From positions 124,001 to 188,000 of the forward strand of contig JAIUPT010000020.1 of assembly GCA_022315425.1 (NCBI GenBank): DNA of 64,000 nt, read 5' to 3'. This stretch comes from Pseudevernia furfuracea. Its lineage: Eukaryota > Ascomycota > Lecanoromycetes > Lecanorales > Parmeliaceae. The notes beneath the pieces were generated by a model. The model was not told where the DNA came from and did no database searches. It saw nothing but the letters and a program-made list of their open reading frames with translations. The position numbers were made by a program, and so were the translations under genes. This document shows, piece after piece, positions 58,568 to 64,000 of this stretch; the first letter of the stretch is position 1, and each line of letters starts with the position of its first letter.

Positions 58568-58680
58568 TATCATCCGAAGTAAATCCCCTCGTCCAGGCAT
58601 ACTCGTAATCTTCAGACAGTCTCGACAGGCTTCAGATCAAAAGAACAACATATTCGGTAATATTGTCATACATGTATTCC

Positions 58681-58710
58681 TCCTTAATCGTGTAGTGGTT
58701 AACATACGAG
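58681..58710 (+). other. tRNA 5'-half-like sequence (degenerate tRNA or SINE head)
   Basis: The 30 bases begin tccttaatcgtgtagtggtt and end acatacgag, matching the acceptor, D-arm and anticodon-stem 5' strand of fungal tRNA-Asp/Glu genes (box A-like tgtagtggtt). No matching T-arm or acceptor 3' strand follows, so it is not a functional tRNA as seen. Confidence 0.4.
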
Positions 58711-59007
58711 TACATGCTGGTGGCTCAGTTAATTCTCTATTTCCCATACGGAGAGGACAGCTAGCCGCCAGATTTCTTCCCGGCTCCTTTCCCCCCTCGA
58801 GACCCTCTCTGGCTGAAGAAGGCGATTTTCGTATGGAATTTTTGGGTAAAAATCATTTGAGGGCTACATCTATCACTCCTAGCATACAAGCATGTGGGTA
58901 TCTCATCCGTTATACATCCTGTGAAGCGCTTCGCTAAAAATCGTGTCATACGAGGGAAAAGCCCTCAAGCTACCGTGCATAACACTGTTTTTCGATACTT
59001 ACGATAC

Positions 59008-62000
59008 TTACACGCGACGTCTAAGCCAAGCGTTCCCAGCAGCACTCGGCATGGGCCGGTAGACATTCGCATCTGCTGGAGGACGCCTGTCTTGGTGTTT
59101 GGCCCGTCGTGCCGGTCGAGGGGGTGGCCTGGAAAGCGACCCAGTGTAACCTCCATGATCTTGGTACGGAGGCGATCTTGAGCGTCGTTCATTGGGTGTA
59201 TAGTTATTGTATCGAAGATCTTTGTGGCCTGTTGCATAATCTGGCCCATCATCTGCACGCCAATTGTCCCTTCCACCGTCTCGGTATTGCTGATAGGGTT
59301 GTCTGGCTTCGTCGTTTCTGTAGGATTCGTGGACAGGTGTAAAAGAACCATGCCGATGATCAGCATACGCATGTCTGTCATTCCTAATAGGTTCATATAT
59401 TGGTGAATCGTGTCTGGCAGTAATTACTCGGATCTGTCCCTTGCGTACTGGTTCTGGCACTGAGATCTTAGGCCCGAAGAACTTCGCTCGGTCATCGTCG
59501 CTGTCGTCAAGATTGATGGGTTCTTGCTGTGTCGCCTTGCCCTTGATTTTGATTTCTCGCGTAGATTTGATTGATACTGGACCCATGTTACCATCCCAGG
59601 TACTCGTGCCCATCGATTTTCTAGGCTTTCGTGAGGGACAATCGTTGCCTAAATGACCGGAGTGCCCACACTCATAGCAGGAGAGCCGCACATTTGCATG
59701 CGCCAAGTCGGACTCCCATGGCCGACCGGATGTTCGCCAAATGAGCTCGCAGTCCTCTTCGATGTGGCCGTTGCGCTGGCATAAGTCACACACGATCTCA
59801 TGCACGGGCATCTTTTTTAGCTTGTAAGGACAACTGCGCTCGTCATGGCCTTGCTCTCGGCATTTCCCACACTTCGGATTATTGGGACAAGCGTGTGTCG
59901 CATGCTGGTTGAATGCTCCGCAAGTAGAGCAAGTAAGATATTCGCACAATCCAGCCATATGACCTTCCTCCGCGCAAACAAGACATCTCACGGGGGTCAT
60001 CCCATCGACTTCTTCTTGGGCTTTGGTGGTGTGGAAATATCTCAGCTGAGCATTGAGGTCGTGTGAATTCAAGTCGGCCAGGATGCGTGCTTTATGACTT
60101 GGCAGGACTGCAGTTGTCTTTTTGTTTCGTTCGGCTTCATTAGCAGCAATTTGCTCTGAGTTTGAATACTGCATCATGGCATCACCATCCTCAGATTGGC
60201 CTTCGCTATCCACATTAGAATCGCTGCTCTCAGAGTCACTATTGCTGGCCGCATCACTGTCACTTGCATCTAGATCATCGTCGACTTGTTTCGTTGCCAA
60301 CAACTCTTTTTTGATGTCTTGGTGGTCGACCTCTGATGGCAGTTCCTGTTCTCGGTTTCCCGAGTTTATGACTGGATTAACGTCTTTATCTTCGATATCT
60401 GATGGCATATCTTGATTTCCGTAGTCCAGATTTAAGATTACTGCTCCAACACTTTCCGAAGTGGCCTGGCGCTCGTGAGACTTGTCTTCTTCCTTTGGAG
60501 TCGGCTTCATACTGGCAGAGGTTGGCCCAGCACCACCTTTACTAACTTCTCTTGGCCCGCCATCGTGCTGTAGCGCCGAAGCAAAGAAGGGTTGATTTGG
60601 TGGCGGCGCGTCTTTCAGGCAAGAGTCAAGTCGACCATCCTTGAGATCCCGCAGGATTCCGTCTTGCGTACATTGTTCAGCTAATAACCATATCTGGGCC
60701 GCTCTGCGTTCGCTGGCCGCAGTACCATCTAGATTAGATCTGTTTAGTTCGTTTAATCCCTTTTTGGCAAGAGCGAGAGGCAAGTAGTCCTCGGTGACAG
60801 GAAAGTATTGGCAGTAGTTGAGGTGTATCTCAGCATCGTGAACTCTCTTCTTCATTTTCTCATAGCTGTGAGTACCCGGTTTCTTGTTGGGAAATGCTTT
60901 GAGGTAATCGTACTGCTTCCGGTGCTTCCGGGACGTTTCTTGAGTTTCTGGAGGCTCTTAGCATTAGTACTTGTATGGGACCGCCGCGGGGGGTTTTATT
61001 CAAGAGCAGACTGACCGAGGATTTGAATCTGCTTGAGACCCGTAACTGTTGACAGTTGCAGATCTCTTTGACCATCGGTCTGTTCCAAGCCATCAGACGA
61101 CTCGAAAGCGCTTGCCTGTGCTGGCGATTGTTGACCAGCGTCACTCACACGTATTTTCCCCTCTTTGAGATCTTGTAGGGTTCCATCCTTCATGCATTGC
61201 TCGATCATGCTCCACATGCGCGCTCTTCGTTCTCTCCTATCTTTTTTCTTCGGCGTAAACTCCCGTGCAGTCGAGAGGGGAGGGGATTGGAACGCTTCAT
61301 CAACTGGGAAGTACAGGCAGTAGTTATAGTCGACCTCTGCATCGTGGAGTTCTTGCTGCGCTGATTTGTACGTAGATATAGGGCCGTCGTGTGGACCAAT
61401 GGCAGAAAGACGAATGCGGAGCCCCTCAACCCTTTCCAGTGCCACAGACGTAGCTACGGAAGACACAAGTCAGTACTCTTGCAACTCTAGACGGCCATCG
61501 ATACCAGAAGCAAGATCAACTGACCAAGATCGCGATTTGAATTCCCTTCAGATTCTTTTCGGCCCCCATCCGTCAGACTTGGCTCATCTACCAAGTTCTT
61601 GACCTTGCCGATGCTGCCTCCAAGAGTAGTCCGGATCTTCGTAGTGTTGACGACGTTCCAATTCACAGGCGGCGCAGCTTGCACAGTCTGCGGTGATACA
61701 ATTTTGAAGGTTTCACGCGGTATTTCGTTTTCCTCAATTTCCTCTTCAACCTTGACATTTCTATTGCAATGGTAGCCTTCCATGCCTTTGCTTTTTGTGG
61801 TAGAGGCCCCCTCTTCCGCAGCGGTAGTGTCAGGATCTGGTGCTTTTGTCTCTGCTCGAGCTCGTTGAACTGAGACTTTTCGCTCAAGTATTTCGTTGCC
61901 AGAGAGCTGGGATGTTGCACGATCTGCTTCATTAGAAGTGGAGACTGTAACGAAGGCGTAGCCTGCAGGACGACGGGTGCGTGGGTTGACGGGGATATCG

Positions 62001-62771
62001 ACATGTTCCCTGTTGCGCTAGTCAGAATAGCTGGTAATTTGAAAGGCACTGGAAGAATCACAGAGAGAATCCTTTGAAGAATTCCCGGAGATCTTCCACC
62101 GTTGCAGCATAAGAAAGATTTCCAACATACAGGCGACGTCCATCATTGGTACTGGTGGTAGCGGCTCCTTCTGAAGGATTTCTCATGAGAGAATCGCCGT
62201 CCAAGCAAAGATTCTCTCTCTGCGCAATAGTGAATAGTCGAGAGTTGTCTCGCATGGAATCAGGAAGCCAAATACTCTCGCTTTAGTTAACGTCAGTACT
62301 AGTGACCAAGATTGACAGAACAGTGACCCACATCGAATACCCCTTAAAGAATTTTTTAAGGTCCTCCTCGGCGGTATTTGGAGGAAGGTCCTTTATGAGC
62401 AATCGACGCCCTTCGACAAGGGCCCTCTCCCGCTCTGCAACATCGGATTCGGAGACTTCCAACACTTCATAACCATTCAAAGTCTCAGCCTTGGGACTTG
62501 ACTCCACTTGAGAGCCATCATCACGGCTGTCCTGTGCCTCGTCTACCGGTACGATACTCGTGCTGAAGCTTGCCCCCACAGGTACGAAGTCTCTGACATC
62601 CTGATAGCCTAGCTTTCCAGCGTGCTTGACGCGTTTTCGAGGAGTTGAGTGTGCAGAACCGGCATTGGAGGCGTCATCGCGAGAAACTACGTCGTGAGGC
62701 CGCTTGCGCTCGAGAGTAACGGTGCGGGAAACGGTGTCTTGCTCCGCTGGATTTGCCGCGTCGGTAGCCAT
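59008..62771 (-). CDS. RNA-binding protein: RRMs, duplicated domain and five CCHC zinc knuckles (Air1/2-like)
   Basis: Five exons, 62771-62332, 62280-62062, 62009-61525, 61453-61016 and 60956-59008; 1176 residues with consistent phases. The N-terminal third holds an RRM-like half (RRLLIKDLPPNTAEEDLKKF) and a full RRM (RRLYVGNLSYAATVEDLREF, RRPAGYAFVTV). The middle carries two copies of a domain containing HDAE(V/I)...NYC-YFPV. The C-terminal half has five CCHC knuckles: CLVCAEEGHMAGLC, CSTCGAFNQHATHAC, CGKCREQGHDERSC, CDLCQRNGHIEEDC and CYECGHSGHLGNDC. Five knuckles is the layout of TRAMP-complex Air1/Air2, which guide nuclear RNA to exosome decay. Exon 4 has no ATG in frame and needs the upstream exons, so one gene is preferred. 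Two neighbouring genes wrongly joined is the alternative. Confidence 0.68.
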
Positions 62772-63359
62772 GGTGTGAGCATGTCTATATGAGAGAAGGT
62801 TTGCTGCTGTTTGTTTTGAGTGCGACACGGTATCATGAAGACGCAATAATGTCTTGGTAGAGATTCTTGTGCTACTGAGTGTTGACAATTATTCCGAAAT
62901 CCGAACTGCGAGCGAAAAATCGCGAAATGACGTCCAATCGGAGCTAATGTGCCAAGCCAGACGGAGGTCGGCACCAAGAGTCCTAGCGTTAGTTAGAGTA
63001 CAGCCCTATCCCCCGGAACATGGAACTTACTTAGGGACCTCTTGTACGCCTTTTTTAAATCAATATACGACTGTATAGGAAATTTTCTCGCGCCACGGTT
63101 CAAAATGAAACCTACGGAACTTCATTGTAGTTTCTCATGGCAGAACAAGCTTTCTCCAGCAGAATGAAGCTGAAAGACGCACAACGCTTAAAATTGCTTG
63201 TCAAGATTTGAGGATACCAAAGAGAGATAAGGATGAAAGATGGATTATTCTATCTCAGAACTCTCCTGGGGGATGTCTTTGACCCCATAAAACTGCAGTC
63301 ATATGTATAGCCGACATGCGCAATGGTCATAGCTAAAACATGGCTGGGAGGATGCTGGG
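62772..63359. other. Intergenic with dispersed element
   Basis: The upstream region of the RRM/zinc-knuckle gene with copy C of the dispersed element at 62962. No gene is supported. Confidence 0.5.
62962..63016 (-). repeat. Dispersed ~60-bp element, copy C
   Basis: Reads cggaggtcggcaccaagagt at its start, then agcgttagttagagtacagc. It lies about 190 bases upstream of the RRM/zinc-knuckle start codon. It is the most divergent of the three copies. Strand given as that of the downstream gene. Confidence 0.6.
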
Positions 63360-64000
63360 AACCCCACATTTTGACATTGCTACCGTCTGCAGATACATAT
63401 GCACGTTCATTTGAGGCAGGGCCAGGTCAGCCCCCGCCCGTACTAGATTGAACTGGACTAATATGACTTCACACCCTACAGGTCATGGAGTTGGTGGTCC
63501 CTCAAATCCGTCAAGGGGGCCTCACAGTTTTTTTCATGGTATGTAGACCTCCCAATATGCGGTCCGTTGTTATTAGTTGACCAGGTTGATAGCCAAGAAA
63601 CTTGCAGCCGCCTATCACAAGTGTGGCTCAAGCTCTAGAATATCGTTCTCGCCTGCGGTCTATTGGACCTAGAGTCCATTATCTTATGTCTCTCTATGTG
63701 GGTTATTCGAAAGATAGGGTTACGAAATCATCGTCTAACAACACCGGCTTCCCTTTCATAATTCTTGAGACAATCGCTGAGGCCGCAGCCGCTGGTATTA
63801 CTGGAGTTAAGACACCCTCAAGGTAAGACGTTAAAAACAAAGCCTCTGCGCTCCGGAGCTGGAGTATAGATGCATTTTAGGTGTCACTACGAACTCCGAG
63901 TCAGGCGTCGCGGCAGATTTTTTGAAAGACTATTGTCCCGTCTTCGTTACCGTGGAGCACTTTGATCTCGTACTAAATATGCATGGGGAGAAGCCCGGGT
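63360..64000 (+). pseudogene. Dihydroorotase-like gene, apparently decayed, cut by window end
   Basis: Pieces of the fungal homodimeric dihydroorotase (pyrimidine synthesis, third step) occur in order. They are LLPSAD and, after a 4-base frame slip, MHVHLRQGQ (zinc-binding HxH); an intron-like gap; VMELVVPQIRQGGLTVFFM; a second gap; PPITSVAQALEYRSRL, then RVHYLMSLY. A non-family stretch of about 23 residues replaces the usual LHPSITP. Then come ETIAEAAAAGITGVK, a third gap, GVTTNSESGVAADFL and LVLNMHGEKPG at the window edge. The PNL segment after VFFM and the Asp of HLRDG are missing or changed, and the third gap does not splice in phase. A degenerate paralogue is most likely; the 3' part lies outside the window. 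Confidence 0.6.

Larger units (their letters stand above)
58325..59007. other. Intergenic: U1-C upstream region with dispersed element and tRNA-like piece
   Basis: Contains copy B of the dispersed element (58504) and a 30-base tRNA-5'-half-like sequence (58681). It also holds the 3' flank of the zinc-knuckle gene. Confidence 0.5.

Noticed and set aside
1..64000. CRISPR array, prophage, operon or biosynthetic cluster
   Set aside because: No spaced direct repeats of the right kind, no phage genes, and no backbone synthase gene; the genome is eukaryotic.

Overview
The window is nuclear DNA of a filamentous ascomycete (Pezizomycotina). Most genes carry short introns of about 47-160 bases with fungal branch points (ctaac/ctaat), and several families are typical of this group: Rds1-like ferritin-fold proteins, GT90/CAP10 glycosyltransferases, a lone fungal STAND-type N-terminal domain, DUF7730 and DUF1295 proteins, and a sterol glucosyltransferase with a long basic tail. 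The class within Pezizomycotina cannot be settled from the sequence alone. All gene models below were spliced by hand from reading frame, GT-AG (or GC-AG) sites and family similarity.

Layout. 1-2.7 kb: 3' part of a sterol glucosyltransferase. 3.7-6.0 kb: a secreted Rds1-like protein and a small secreted unknown. 6.0-13.3 kb: a low-complexity spacer, then three minus-strand genes (C2H2 protein, PAF-acetylhydrolase-like esterase, MFS transporter). 13.9-14.8 kb: a decayed DUF1295 gene. 15.6-19.1 kb: a GPI-type aspartic protease and a second Rds1-like gene with five introns. 19.15-20.02 kb: four degenerate tandem repeats showing a gradient of C-to-T/G-to-A changes, as repeat-induced point mutation would leave. 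20.5-29.2 kb (minus strand): an unknown 627-aa protein, a nine-exon protein kinase and a GT90 glycosyltransferase. 29.5-38.6 kb is an accessory-looking stretch: a 95-bp foldback, a frame-broken unknown gene, a lone STAND-type N-terminal domain, a minisatellite, a fructosamine-kinase-like gene, a broken DUF7730 gene and a 357-bp MITE-like element.

40.0-62.8 kb is gene-dense and mostly housekeeping: a 1750-aa disordered protein, the ribosome-biogenesis helicase HAS1 (17 exons), a Flc/TRP-like membrane channel, an NDUFAF2-like complex I assembly factor divergent from a calponin-family actin-binding protein, U1 snRNP protein C, and an RNA-binding protein that appears to join RRMs, a duplicated domain and five Air1/2-like zinc knuckles. 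The window ends in a decayed dihydroorotase-like copy. RNA metabolism recurs (HAS1, U1-C, RRM/zinc-knuckle), but nothing indicates an operon-like cluster or a secondary-metabolite cluster.

Most notable: a 7-nt micro-exon that encodes the second half of the HAS1 DEAD box; three GC-AG introns plus a non-GT first intron in U1-C; a dispersed ~60-bp element lying upstream of three minus-strand genes in the same orientation; the RIP-like repeat array; and four broken genes. I did not find a clear new defence or metabolic system.
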